Part shown: positions 1 to 8,376 of the stretch, in pieces
How the letters are laid out: every line of letters starts with the position of its first letter
Numbering within the stretch: the first letter of the stretch is position 1
Position numbers and translations under genes: made by a program
Assembly (NCBI RefSeq): GCF_036346855.1
Contig: NZ_CP107841.1
Location: 2,170,001-2,234,000 of the forward strand
DNA from: Streptomyces europaeiscabiei
GTDB lineage: Bacteria; Actinomycetota; Actinomycetes; Streptomycetales; Streptomycetaceae
Reading direction: 5' to 3'
DNA: 64,000 bases
The notes under the pieces: model-generated
What the model was told of the DNA's origin: nothing
Seen by the model: the letters and a program-made list of their open reading frames with translations, nothing else
The model's database searches: none

Positions 1-1059
1 CCCCGACCGGTCAACAGCCCCTGGGGCGGGATCGGTTGGGAGGAGCTGACCGACGGGGCGCTGGTGGCGAGCCAGCCGGTCGGGGCGCCGTCCTGGTATC
101 CGTGCAACGACCGGCCCGCCGACAAGGCCTCGTACCAGATCTCGGTCACGACGCCGTCCGCGTACCAGGTGGTGGCGGGCGGGCGGCTGCTCACCCGTAC
201 GGCGAAGGCGTCCACGACGACGTGGGTGTACGAGCAGTCGGCGCCGACGTCGAGCTATCTGGTCGGTCTGTCGATCGGCAAGTACCAGACCGTGCTGCTG
301 GGCGATCCGCGCCCCGGAGGCGTACCCCAGCACGGGCACATCCCGGCCCACCTCCTCACCGAGTTCTCCCGGGACTTCGCGCGGCAGCCGGCCATGATGG
401 AGCTGTTCGAGGAGCTCTTCGGGCCGTACCCGTTCGGGGAGTACGGGGTGGTGGTGACCGAGGAGGAGCTCGATGTCCCGGTCGAGGCACAGGGGTTGTC
501 GCTGTTCGGCGCCAACCATGTGGACGGGGCGCGGGGTTCGGAGCGGCTGGTCGCGCACGAGCTGGCGCACCAGTGGTTCGGCAACAGTGTGTCCATCGCC
601 GACTGGCGGCACATATGGCTGAACGAGGGGTTCGCCAAGTACGCGGAGTGGCTGTGGTCGGAGCGCTCCGGCGGGCGTACGGCGCACCAACTGGCCGCCG
701 TCGCACACCGGAAGCTCGCCACGCTCCCCCAGGACCTGCGGCTGGCCGATCCGGGCCGGAAGCTGATGTTCGACGACCGGCTCTACGAGCGCGGCGGCCT
801 GACCGTGCACGCGGTCCGCTGCGCGCTCGGCGACGAGGCGTTCTTCCGGCTGCTGCGCGGCTGGGCGACGGTCCATCGCGGCGGCGCCGTCACGACGGCC
901 GGCTTCGTCGCGCACGCCGGGCGCTACGCGGACGGACCGCTGGACGCCCTGTTCCGGGCGTGGCTGCGGGAGCCCGCGCTGCCGCCGCTGCCCGCGCCGA
1001 AGGGGCCCGTGGTCCCGGCGCGCCCGCCGTATCCGCCGACGAACTCGGGCTCGGCATAG
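1..1059 (+). CDS. M1 family metallopeptidase, C-terminal part
   Basis: The reading frame is open from base 1, so the N-terminus lies outside the window; 352 residues are present. It is a zinc aminopeptidase-type hydrolase. The gluzincin signature HELAH sits at fragment residues 186-190, followed by the third zinc ligand Glu at about residue 209 in WLNEGF, the spacing expected for M1 enzymes (HEXXH-X18-E). A GG-x-E exopeptidase motif is not obvious in the visible part, so specificity is open. The C-terminus is Pro-rich and ends shortly after the catalytic domain, typical of the short actinobacterial M1 proteins. The next gene starts about 60 bp downstream on the same strand. Confidence 0.9.
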   Translation, partial: PRPVNSPWGGIGWEELTDGALVASQPVGAPSWYPCNDRPADKASYQISVTTPSAYQVVAGGRLLTRTAKASTTTWVYEQSAPTSSYLVGLSIGKYQTVLLGDPRPGGVPQHGHIPAHLLTEFSRDFARQPAMMELFEELFGPYPFGEYGVVVTEEELDVPVEAQGLSLFGANHVDGARGSERLVAHELAHQWFGNSVSIADWRHIWLNEGFAKYAEWLWSERSGGRTAHQLAAVAHRKLATLPQDLRLADPGRKLMFDDRLYERGGLTVHAVRCALGDEAFFRLLRGWATVHRGGAVTTAGFVAHAGRYADGPLDALFRAWLREPALPPLPAPKGPVVPARPPYPPTNSGSA

Positions 1060-1118
1060 GACGCCGACCCTCAGGCAGGTGCTGCCTCGTGTGGGCCGGG
1101 GCTCGTGGGGCGGGCACA

Positions 1119-1559
1119 ATGGCGGGCATGTCGTCGCGCCGAAGCAGTGCCAGGGCCAGGTCGAAGAGTCCCGCGAAAGCCTCGTCGCAGGCTCCTCGTA
1201 CATGCCCCTGCGGGTTGCCCGAGACGTACGAGGCCTGCTGCGGCCGCTGTCACTCGGGCGGCGCCGCACCGACCGCCGAGGCGCTGATGCGGTCGCGGTA
1301 CAGCGCGTTCGTCGTGCGCGACGAGGCGTACCTGTTGCGCACCTGGCATCCACGGACGCGGCCCGCCGGCATCGACTTCGACACGACCATGCGCTGGACC
1401 GGTCTGGAGATCCTGGACACCCGGGACGGCTCGGCCTTCCACGCCACCGGCACCGTCACCTTCCGCGCCTCGTTCCGGGGCGGCTCGATGCACGAGCGGA
1501 GCCGGTTCGAGCGGGTGGACGGGGCCTGGGTCTATGTGGACGGGGAGTTCCTGACCTAG
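1119..1559 (+). CDS. YchJ-like (UPF0225) protein with zinc-binding N-terminus
   Basis: A 146-residue protein. After a basic, low-complexity N-terminus comes a cysteine cluster (CPCG...ACCGRCH, about residues 27-42) like the SEC-C-type zinc knuckle of the YchJ/UPF0225 family. The body that follows (SRYSAFVVRDEAYLLRTWHP and onward) matches the NTF2-like middle domain of that family. The biochemical role of the family is unknown. Start: ATG at 1119 with GGGG about 8 nt upstream; an in-frame ATG at 1128 is an alternative. It converges with the gntR-type gene 1 bp away. Confidence 0.8.
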   Translation: MAGMSSRRSSARARSKSPAKASSQAPRTCPCGLPETYEACCGRCHSGGAAPTAEALMRSRYSAFVVRDEAYLLRTWHPRTRPAGIDFDTTMRWTGLEILDTRDGSAFHATGTVTFRASFRGGSMHERSRFERVDGAWVYVDGEFLT

Positions 1560-1560
1560 G

Positions 1561-2286
1561 TCAACGGGCGGCCGGGGAGTGGCTGTTGGGCGCCAGGATG
1601 TCGAGTTCCTGGAGGGCGCCCGTGGTGATCTCCCTGGTGAGTTCCTCGGCTCGGGGGGCGTCGTGTTCCCGGATGGCCTCGGCCACCTGGACATGGAGGG
1701 TGACGGCGACCGGGTCGGGGTCGTCGAACATGACGGCGTGGTGGGTGCGGCCGGCGAGAACCTCCTCGACGACGTCGCCGAGGCGGGCGAACATCTCGTT
1801 GCCGGAGGCGGTGAGGATGAGGCGGTGGAAGGCGACGTCGTGGTGGAGGTAGCCGTCCAGCTTGTTGCCTCGTGAGTGGGCGACCATGCCGATGGCGCAC
1901 TCGGTGAGTGCGGCGCACTGCTCGGCCGTGGCGTTGCGGGCGGCGAGGCCCGCGGCGATCGGTTCGACTGCCGAGCGCAGGACCGTGAGCGAGCGCAGTT
2001 GACGGGGGCGGTCCGCGCCGGCCAGGCGCCAGCGGATGACCTGGGGGTCGTAGACGTTCCACTCGACGGACGGGCGGACGATCACGCCGACCCGGCGGCG
2101 CGACTCGACCAGGTGCATGGACTCCAGGACGCGGACCGCCTCGCGCATCACCGAGCGGGACACATCGAAGGTCTGGGCGAGTTCGTCCGTGCGCAGCACG
2201 CTCCCCGGCGGGTACTCGCCCGCCGTGATCGCCGGTCCGAGGGTTTCCAGTACTCGGCCGTGCAGCCCCCGGCCCGGTGTGCTCAT
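1561..2286 (-). CDS. gntR: GntR/FadR-family regulator of the gluconate genes
   Basis: A 241-residue transcription factor: N-terminal winged helix-turn-helix (about residues 8-75, with the typical TFDVSRSVMREAVRVLES stretch) and a C-terminal FCD ligand-binding domain (about 95-225) with the Asp/His metal-ligand pattern (HHDVAFH). The FadR subfamily of GntR normally represses sugar-acid catabolic genes and is released by the substrate or its phosphate. It is transcribed divergently from gntK-gntP, which fixes its likely target. ATG at 2286 is chosen because the family domain starts almost immediately; longer upstream frame extensions lack similarity. Confidence 0.88.
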   Translation of the reverse strand: MSTPGRGLHGRVLETLGPAITAGEYPPGSVLRTDELAQTFDVSRSVMREAVRVLESMHLVESRRRVGVIVRPSVEWNVYDPQVIRWRLAGADRPRQLRSLTVLRSAVEPIAAGLAARNATAEQCAALTECAIGMVAHSRGNKLDGYLHHDVAFHRLILTASGNEMFARLGDVVEEVLAGRTHHAVMFDDPDPVAVTLHVQVAEAIREHDAPRAEELTREITTGALQELDILAPNSHSPAAR

Positions 2287-2429
2287 GGGGATCAGGGTAC
2301 GAGGAGGGGAGCCCCGAGAAAAAGTCAGACTTATTCGTGTCGGGGGGTTGAATTCGTCGTACCTAATGAGTTTCAGTGTCGTCGACGTCGGGTGACGTCC
2401 CAGGTGTCGACGAAGGCAGCGAGGTAGTG
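2287..2429. promoter_or_regulatory. gntR-gntK divergent promoter region with candidate operator
   Basis: A 143-bp intergenic region between divergent genes. It is locally AT-richer than its surroundings (around 2319-2370), as expected for promoters. The sequence TTCGTCGTACCTA (2353-2365) fits the loose GT-N3-AC core seen in FadR-subfamily operators, but one copy alone is weak evidence. A clear RBS (GAGG, 2421-2424) precedes the gntK ATG. Confidence 0.35.
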
Positions 2430-2948
2430 ATGCGTACCCCTCACGTCGTCGTGGTGATGGGCGTGGCGGGGACCGGGAAGACCACGATCGGTTCCCTTCT
2501 CGCGGCCCGGCTCGGCGTTCCGTACGCCGAGGGCGACGACTTCCACCCCGAGGCCAACATCGCCAAGATGTCGGCCGGGACACCGCTGGACGACGCGGAC
2601 CGGGGGCCGTGGCTGGACGCCATCGGCGCCTGGGCGCACACCCGGGACGGGCTCGGCGGGGTGGTCAGCTGTTCCGCGTTGAAGCGCGCGTACCGGGACC
2701 GGCTGCGGGCCGCGGCGCCCGGAGTCGTCTTCGTGCATCTCGCCGGTGACCGTGCGCTCATCGAGGACCGGATGTCCCACCGGCAGGGCCACTTCATGCC
2801 CACGGCGCTGCTCGACTCGCAGTTCGCCACGCTGCAGCCGCTGGAGGCGGACGAGGCGGGCGTCGCGGTCGACGTGTCGGGCGCGCCCGAGGAGATCGCC
2901 GAGCGGGCGGTCGTCGCGCTCCGGAGATTCGACCCGGCCAGGTCGTAG
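2430..2948 (+). CDS. gntK: gluconokinase
   Basis: A 172-residue small kinase that phosphorylates D-gluconate to 6-phosphogluconate with ATP, feeding the pentose phosphate route. It shows a Walker A loop GVAGTGKTT near residue 11, the family motifs GDDFHPEANIAKMSAGTPLDDADR and a CSALKRAYRD segment, and full normal length. The start is ATG 2430 behind GAGG at 2421; an upstream in-frame ATG at 2376 would add 18 residues lacking family similarity. It lies divergent to gntR and 75 bp before gntP; the gap to gntP is a long pyrimidine-rich tract (about 2964-2997). Confidence 0.95.
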   Translation: MRTPHVVVVMGVAGTGKTTIGSLLAARLGVPYAEGDDFHPEANIAKMSAGTPLDDADRGPWLDAIGAWAHTRDGLGGVVSCSALKRAYRDRLRAAAPGVVFVHLAGDRALIEDRMSHRQGHFMPTALLDSQFATLQPLEADEAGVAVDVSGAPEEIAERAVVALRRFDPARS

Positions 2949-3023
2949 GGCCGCTGTCCCGCTGTCTCCTGCTTCTCCTTCTCCTTCTCTTCCTCCCACA
3001 ACTTCCCCACTCAAGGATTCACC

Positions 3024-4421
3024 GTGACCAGACTCAACGTCGAGCTGCTGGCAGCGGACCCCGTCGAGCCGATCACCTCGGCGGGACACGCTCAACTGGG
3101 CATCGCCGTACTGGCGGGCATCGCCGTCATCGTCGTGCTCATCACCAGGTTCAAGGTGCACGCCTTCCTGGCGCTGACCATCGGCTCGCTCGCGCTCGGC
3201 GCGTTGGCCGGGGCGCCGCTGGACAAGGCGATCGTCAGCTTCACCACCGGGCTCGGGTCGACCGTGGCCGGGGTGGGCGTGCTCATCGCGCTGGGTGCGA
3301 TCCTCGGCAAGCTGCTGGCGGACTCCGGGGGCGCCGACCAGATCGTCGACACGATCCTCGCCAAGGCCGGCGGGCGGGCGATGCCGTGGGCGATGGTGCT
3401 GATCGCCTCCGTGATCGGGCTGCCGCTGTTCTTCGAGGTCGGGATCGTGCTGCTGATCCCGGTCGTCCTGATGGTCGCCAAGCGCGGCAACTACTCGCTG
3501 ATGCGGATCGGCATCCCGGCCCTGGCGGGTCTGTCTGTCATGCACGGGCTGATCCCGCCGCACCCCGGCCCGCTGGTCGCGATCGACGCGGTGCAGGCCA
3601 ACCTGGGCGTCACGCTGGCCCTGGGGCTGCTCGTGGCGATACCGACCGTGATCATCGCCGGGCCGCTGTTCTCGAAGTACGCGGCGCGCTGGGTGGATGT
3701 ACCCGTCCCCGAGCGCATGATCCCCACGCGCGCCTCGCAGGAGCTGGAGAAGCGGCCCGGGTTCGGCGCGACCATCGCGACCATGCTGCTGCCGGTGGTG
3801 CTGATGCTGGCCAAGGCGCTGGTGGACATCATCGTGGACGATCCCGAGCAGATGGTGCAGCGGGTCTTCGACGTGGCCGGCTCGCCGCTGATCGCGCTGC
3901 TCGCGTCGGTGATCGTGGGCATGTTCACGCTGGGGCGGGCGGCCGGGTTCACCAAGGAGCGGCTGGGGTCGACCGTCGAGAAGTCCCTGGCGCCCATCGC
4001 GGGGATCCTGCTGATCGTCGGTGCCGGTGGCGGTTTCAAGCAGACGCTCATCGACTCCGGGGTCGGCCGGATGATCCTGGAGATCTCCGAGGACTGGTCG
4101 ATCCCCGCGCTCGTCCTGGCCTGGCTGATCGCGGTGGCGATCCGGCTGGCGACCGGCTCGGCGACGGTCGCCACGATCTCGGCGGCGGGGCTGGTGGCTC
4201 CTCTCGCCGCGGACATGTCGACCACCCACACGGCCCTGCTGGTCCTCGCGATCGGCGCCGGCTCGCTCTTCTTCAGCCATGTCAACGACGCCGGGTTCTG
4301 GATGGTGAAGGAGTACTTCGGGATGACCGTCGGCCAGACCATCAAGACCTGGTCGGTGATGGAGACGATCATCTCGGTGGTGGCGGGGGCGATCGTGCTG
4401 CTGTTGTCGCTGGTGATATAG
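3024..4421 (+). CDS. gntP: gluconate:H+ symporter (GntP family)
   Basis: A 465-residue integral membrane permease with about 12 hydrophobic helices, of the GntP family. Diagnostic stretches include FFEVGIVLLIPVV, HGLIPPHPGPLVAI, the RLATGSATVAT motif and FSHVNDAGFWMVKEYF. It imports gluconate for GntK just upstream, the usual pairing. GTG start at 3024 with AAGGA 5 nt upstream. It is probably co-transcribed with gntK and controlled by the divergent GntR. Confidence 0.94.
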   Translation: MTRLNVELLAADPVEPITSAGHAQLGIAVLAGIAVIVVLITRFKVHAFLALTIGSLALGALAGAPLDKAIVSFTTGLGSTVAGVGVLIALGAILGKLLADSGGADQIVDTILAKAGGRAMPWAMVLIASVIGLPLFFEVGIVLLIPVVLMVAKRGNYSLMRIGIPALAGLSVMHGLIPPHPGPLVAIDAVQANLGVTLALGLLVAIPTVIIAGPLFSKYAARWVDVPVPERMIPTRASQELEKRPGFGATIATMLLPVVLMLAKALVDIIVDDPEQMVQRVFDVAGSPLIALLASVIVGMFTLGRAAGFTKERLGSTVEKSLAPIAGILLIVGAGGGFKQTLIDSGVGRMILEISEDWSIPALVLAWLIAVAIRLATGSATVATISAAGLVAPLAADMSTTHTALLVLAIGAGSLFFSHVNDAGFWMVKEYFGMTVGQTIKTWSVMETIISVVAGAIVLLLSLVI

Positions 4422-4532
4422 CGCCGTGTCAGGAATCGTTCGCCCTGTTGTTGTCCCGTGCCATGGGACCTCAGAGGGAACGAGTCGCCGCTGTGCGGCT
4501 GTTGGAGTCCGGACCGACGAAGGGGGCCGCTC

Positions 4533-4733
4533 GTGGCCAAGGTCAACATCAGTCTCGATGCCGAACTGGTGGTGGAAGTGATGGTCCTGGCCGGGGTCGG
4601 CTCGCCCCAGGACGCCATCGAAGCGGTCGTGCGCGACTACATCGCCCGTGGACACCGTACCGAGGCGCGCACCGGGCTCAGGGAGCAGAGCCTGCGCGAG
4701 GTCGAGGTCAAACCGCAGGAGCCTCAAGGCTGA
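4533..4733 (+). CDS. VapB-family (DUF2191) antitoxin-like protein, orphan
   Basis: A 66-residue protein with the ribbon-helix-helix N-terminus typical of VapB/DUF2191 antitoxins (KVNISLDAELVVEVMVLAGV, then a helix with AIEAVVRDYIARG). The C-terminal tail is Arg/Glu-rich, where antitoxins normally bind their toxin. Start: GTG 4533 with GAAGGGGG 7 nt before. No PIN-domain toxin gene follows; the next 190 bp hold no convincing gene. It may be an orphan antitoxin or a stand-alone DNA-binding protein. Confidence 0.72.
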   Translation: MAKVNISLDAELVVEVMVLAGVGSPQDAIEAVVRDYIARGHRTEARTGLREQSLREVEVKPQEPQG

Positions 4734-4925
4734 CCACGGTGATCGCGTGAAGTCGCTCCGGCTCCGTCGGCACGCGCCCGGCCGGCTGCGGCGAACCCGC
4801 CACGGCGACGGCCGGCGCCTACGCGTCGTCGTCGACGGGGCGAACGTCGCCTGATGCGGCTGTGGGCGTACGGGACACCGGTGATCAGGCGGTACGGGAC
4901 CGGGGACTCCCGGCTGTGTCCGGCG

Positions 4926-5549
4926 CTACGGCCGCCACAGCGGGTGTTCCCGGTCCGCCCATTCCCGGCTCACCGAGCCCGTCCGCAGGCCCCGGCGGGC
5001 CTCGGGGTCACCCAGGGCCATGCCGATGTGGCCCGCCAGGACGATGCCGATCGTCAGGGCCAGCCAGTCGTGGACGAAGGTCGCGCTGGTGCGCCACATC
5101 AGCGGAGTGAGGTGGGTGAACCACATCATCAGGCCCGTGGCGAGCATGACGAGGGTGGCGCCGGCGATCCAGGAGGCATAGAGCTTCTGGCCGGCGTTGA
5201 ACTTGGCGGCGGGGCGGGTGCCCGGAGTGCGGCGGCGGGCGGCTCGGAGCCAGAGACGGTCGTGCGGGCCCCAGCGGTTCAGTCGGCCGAGGTCCGCGCG
5301 GAACGCGCGGGAGACCAGGCCCGCCAGGACGGGGAGGGGCAGGAGCAGGCCCGTCCATGTGTGGACCGTGACCACCAGGGCCCTGCGGCCGACCAGTTCG
5401 GCGACGGCGGGGACGTAGAGGCAGGCCGCCGTCGCCACGCAGATGCCCATCAGGGCGGCCGTCGTGCGGTGGATCCAGCGTTCGGCGGCCGTGAAGCGCC
5501 TGACGCGGGCCTCCGCCCGGACGGATGGCACCTCAAGTTGTCGGTTCAT
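4926..5549 (-). CDS. cytochrome b561/b6-type membrane protein, partner of the molybdopterin oxidoreductase
   Basis: About 207 residues with four predicted membrane helices (after RVRRFTAAERWIHRTTAALM, in the TWTGLLLPLPVLAGL region, at ASWIAGATLVMLATGLMMW, and at HDWLALTIGIVLAGHIGMAL). Histidines lie within or next to helices (WIH, VHTW, FVHDW, GHIG), fitting bis-heme b ligation. It overlaps the end of the molybdopterin oxidoreductase by 17 bp, so the pair is translationally coupled and probably forms an electron-transfer complex at the membrane. Start chosen at 5549 (GGGCGGGA upstream); ATG 5591, also with a good RBS, would add 14 residues. Confidence 0.82.
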   Translation of the reverse strand: MNRQLEVPSVRAEARVRRFTAAERWIHRTTAALMGICVATAACLYVPAVAELVGRRALVVTVHTWTGLLLPLPVLAGLVSRAFRADLGRLNRWGPHDRLWLRAARRRTPGTRPAAKFNAGQKLYASWIAGATLVMLATGLMMWFTHLTPLMWRTSATFVHDWLALTIGIVLAGHIGMALGDPEARRGLRTGSVSREWADREHPLWRP

Positions 5550-6327
5550 CGTCCCGCCCGTTCGATCGGCCGACCCACGCGTCGATGTCATAGCCCCGCT
5601 CCTCCCAGTAGCCGGGCTCGACCTTCTCCGTGACCTCGATGCCGGAGAGCCATTTGGCCGACTTGTAGAAGTACATGGGGGCCACGTACAGGCGTACGGG
5701 GCCGCCGTGGTTGTGGCTGATGTCCTTGTCCTGCATTCGGAGGGCCACCAGGACGTCCGTGCGGCGGGCCTGCTCCAGGGTGAGGCTCTCGCTGTACGCC
5801 CCGTCGAAGCAGGTGAAGCGGACCGCGCCCGCCGAGGAGCGGACCCCGGCCGCGTCCAGCAGCGCGGAGAGCCGCACGCCCTCGAAGGGAGTGTCCGGGA
5901 CCCGCCAGCCCGTGACGCACTGGACGTCCTTGACCATCCGGGTCTGCGGAAGGGCCCGCAGGTCCGCGAGGGTGTACGAGGTCGGCTTGTCGACCAGGCC
6001 GTCGACGGTGAGGCGGTAGTTCTTCGCGTTCTTGCGCGGGACGGACGACGTCACCGAGTAGTAGCGGAAGCCGCCGCCGTTGGGGAGCAGCCCGGTCAGG
6101 CCGGTGGGGTCCTTCTGGGCCGCCTCGCCGAGGAACGCCTCCATGCCGCGCTGGAGGACGGGCGCGGAGACCACGCCGAGGGCGCCGAGTCCGAGGGTGC
6201 CCAGGAGGACACGGCGGCCGATGGGCTTGCCCCGCTCGGGTTCCTGGCCGTCCTGGCGGTCCTGGCCCGTCCGGTCTTCGGGGTGTTCCTTCGGCACGGG
6301 CCGCGCTTCGGGATGTTCAGGGTTCAC
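5533..6327 (-). CDS. exported molybdopterin-dependent oxidoreductase (sulfite oxidase/MsrP fold)
   Basis: 264 residues. A Tat-like signal (GRRVLLGTLGLGALGVVSAP, about residues 37-57) follows a hydrophilic N-terminus. The oxidoreductase molybdopterin domain of the sulfite-oxidase superfamily follows; Cys in VKDVQCVTGW is the expected molybdenum thiolate ligand, and HNHGGPVRLYVAPMYFYKSAKW is the conserved pterin-binding end. No C-terminal dimerisation domain is present, as in MsrP/YedY-type proteins. Coupled to the cytochrome b gene downstream. The physiological substrate is not readable from sequence. Confidence 0.87.
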   Translation of the reverse strand: MNPEHPEARPVPKEHPEDRTGQDRQDGQEPERGKPIGRRVLLGTLGLGALGVVSAPVLQRGMEAFLGEAAQKDPTGLTGLLPNGGGFRYYSVTSSVPRKNAKNYRLTVDGLVDKPTSYTLADLRALPQTRMVKDVQCVTGWRVPDTPFEGVRLSALLDAAGVRSSAGAVRFTCFDGAYSESLTLEQARRTDVLVALRMQDKDISHNHGGPVRLYVAPMYFYKSAKWLSGIEVTEKVEPGYWEERGYDIDAWVGRSNGRDDEPTT

Positions 6328-6415
6328 CTACCGATTCGACCATCCGCCGCCCCGGTCGGGCCAGTGGCGGCGGATATTCGTCAGGATTCGGTAAGCCTTC
6401 GCGGGCTCCCCCGGC

Positions 6416-8071
6416 TCAGCGCACCGCCTTCGCCGCCGCGCGGCCCGCCGTGCGGCCCGAGAACAGGCAGCCGCCGAGGAACGTACCCTCCAGGGAGCGG
6501 TAGCCGTGGACACCGCCGCCGCCGAAGCCGGCGGCCTCGCCCGCCGCGTACACACCCTCCAGCGGGTCGCCGCCCTCGGTGAGGACGCGGGAGGAGAGGT
6601 CGGTCTCCAGGCCGCCGAGGGTCTTGCGGGTCAGGATGTTCAGGCGGACGGCGATCAGCGGACCCGCCTTCGGGTCGAGGATGCGGTGCGGGGTGGCGGT
6701 GCGGATGAGCTTGTCGCCGAGGTAGTTGCGGGCCCCCCGGATCGACATGATCTGCAGGTCCTTGGTGAAGGGGTTGGCGACCTCGCGGTCCCGGGAGACG
6801 ATCTCGCGGCGCAGCTCGGCCTCGTCGATCAGCGGCTCCTTCGTGAGCGCGTTCATACCGCGCACGAGGGAGCCGAGGTCCTTCTCGACGACGAAGTCGA
6901 CGCCGTTGTCCATGAAGGCCTTCACCGGGCCGGGGACGTCCGCGCGGGCCCGGATGAAGACGTCCTTGATGGACTTGCCGGTCAGGTCGGGGTTCTGCTC
7001 GGAGCCGGAGAGGGCGAACTCCTTGCCGATGATCTTCTGGTCGAGGACGAACCACGTGTAGTCGTAGCCGGTCTTCATGATGTGTTCGAGGGTGCCGAGG
7101 GTGTCGAAGCCCGGGAAGAGCGGCACGGGAAGTCGCTTGCCGCGGGCGTCCAGCCAGAGCGAGGACGGGCCGGGCAGGACCCGGATGCCGTGGTTCTCCC
7201 AGATGGGGTTCCAGTTCTGGATGCCCTCGGTGTAGTGCCACATGCGGTCGCGGTTGATGAGGTTGGCGCCCGCCTCCTCGGCGATGCCGAGCATCCGGCC
7301 GTCGACGTGCGCGGGCACGCCGGAGATCATCTTCTCCGGGGGGTTGCCGAGGCGCTCGGGCCAGTTGGCGCGGACGAGGTCGTGGTTGCCGCCGATGCCG
7401 CCGGAGGTGACGATCACGGCCTGGGCCTTCAGTTCGAAGGCACCGGTGACCTCGCGGCTGCTGGCCTGGCCGCGCTCGATGGCCGACGGCTCCAGGATCT
7501 CGCCGGTGACGGTGTCGACGGCGCCCGCGCTGCGTGACAGGCCGGTCACCCGGTGCCGGAACTTCAGCTGGACCAGCCCCCGGGCCACGCCCTCCCGCAC
7601 CCGCCGCTCGAAGGGCTCGACGAGGCCGGGGCCGGTGCCCCAGGTGATGTGGAAGCGGGGGACGGAGTTGCCGTGCCCGTTCGCGTCGTAGCCGCCGCGC
7701 TCGGCCCAGCCGACCACCGGGAAGAACCGGACGCCCTGCTGGTGGAGCCAGGAGCGCTTCTCACCGGCCGCGAAGTCGACGTACGCCTCGGCCCACTTGC
7801 GCGGCCAGCGGTCCTCCTCGCGGTCGAAGGCGGCCGTGCCCATCCAGTCCTGGAGGGCGAGCGCGTGGCTGTCCTTGATACGCAGGCGGCGCTGCTCGGG
7901 CGAGTCGACGAAGAAGAGTCCACCGAAGGACCAGTGCGCCTGGCCGCCGATCGACTGCTCCGGCTCCTGGTCGAGGAGGATCACCTTACGGCCCGCGTCG
8001 ACGAGCTCCGCGGTCGCCGCGAGCCCGGCGAGGCCCGCCCCGATCACGATCACATCTGCGTCGTACGACAT
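6416..8071 (-). CDS. FAD-binding dehydrogenase (fumarate reductase/ketosteroid dehydrogenase-like flavoprotein)
   Basis: 551 residues, a soluble flavoprotein. The N-terminal dinucleotide-binding fold is clear (DVIVIGAGLAGLAATAEL with the acidic end LLDQE), followed by the FAD-contact SIGGQAHWSFGG. The C-terminus ends with the second FAD motif VYAAGEAAGFGGGGVHG. Such 550-residue actinobacterial members are annotated as FAD-binding dehydrogenases; the substrate is unknown. ATG 8071 has AGAGGA about 9 nt upstream. A perfect ACCGGCCGGT palindrome lies 79 bp upstream and may be a TetR-type operator. Confidence 0.85.
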   Translation of the reverse strand: MSYDADVIVIGAGLAGLAATAELVDAGRKVILLDQEPEQSIGGQAHWSFGGLFFVDSPEQRRLRIKDSHALALQDWMGTAAFDREEDRWPRKWAEAYVDFAAGEKRSWLHQQGVRFFPVVGWAERGGYDANGHGNSVPRFHITWGTGPGLVEPFERRVREGVARGLVQLKFRHRVTGLSRSAGAVDTVTGEILEPSAIERGQASSREVTGAFELKAQAVIVTSGGIGGNHDLVRANWPERLGNPPEKMISGVPAHVDGRMLGIAEEAGANLINRDRMWHYTEGIQNWNPIWENHGIRVLPGPSSLWLDARGKRLPVPLFPGFDTLGTLEHIMKTGYDYTWFVLDQKIIGKEFALSGSEQNPDLTGKSIKDVFIRARADVPGPVKAFMDNGVDFVVEKDLGSLVRGMNALTKEPLIDEAELRREIVSRDREVANPFTKDLQIMSIRGARNYLGDKLIRTATPHRILDPKAGPLIAVRLNILTRKTLGGLETDLSSRVLTEGGDPLEGVYAAGEAAGFGGGGVHGYRSLEGTFLGGCLFSGRTAGRAAAKAVR

Positions 8072-8376
8072 TGGAGGACGTCCTCTCGGGGAACGGGTCA
8101 GGCAAGCGGGAGCAGGCCGAAGCAGGCCGGCACGGCCCCACGCCTTGTTACCGGCCGGTCAGCAGCTTTGCACCAGATCCTTCGGCAGAAGGAGTGACCT
8201 AGTCAACTGCCGAGATGTGTCTCCTCTTACGGACAGCCTTCGTCGGGGCGGCTACAGTCGTCCGAATACGTATCGGGCCACCCGTCGAGGCACAAATCGC
8301 CTCCGTGGCGGGGTACCGAGCGGGACGTCCGGTGGGACGGTCACCGCGGCCCGTCCGACGACCCGAGGTATTCCGC
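8072..8376. promoter_or_regulatory. divergent promoter region of FAD dehydrogenase and DMT transporter
   Basis: A 305-bp gap without a gene. It contains two perfect palindromes: GAGGACGTCCTC at 8075-8086, which overlaps the leader of the FAD gene, and ACCGGCCGGT at 8150-8159, similar to TetR-family operators. An AT-richer patch around 8160-8220 suits the promoter pair. The transporter RBS (GAGG 8365-8368) is at the right end. Confidence 0.45.

Noticed and set aside
2964..2997. Regulatory pyrimidine tract between gntK and gntP
   Set aside because: Similar CTTCTC simple sequence also occurs at the 3' ends of soxR and the MFS gene (25970, 40170), so it is probably replication-slippage sequence rather than a specific element.
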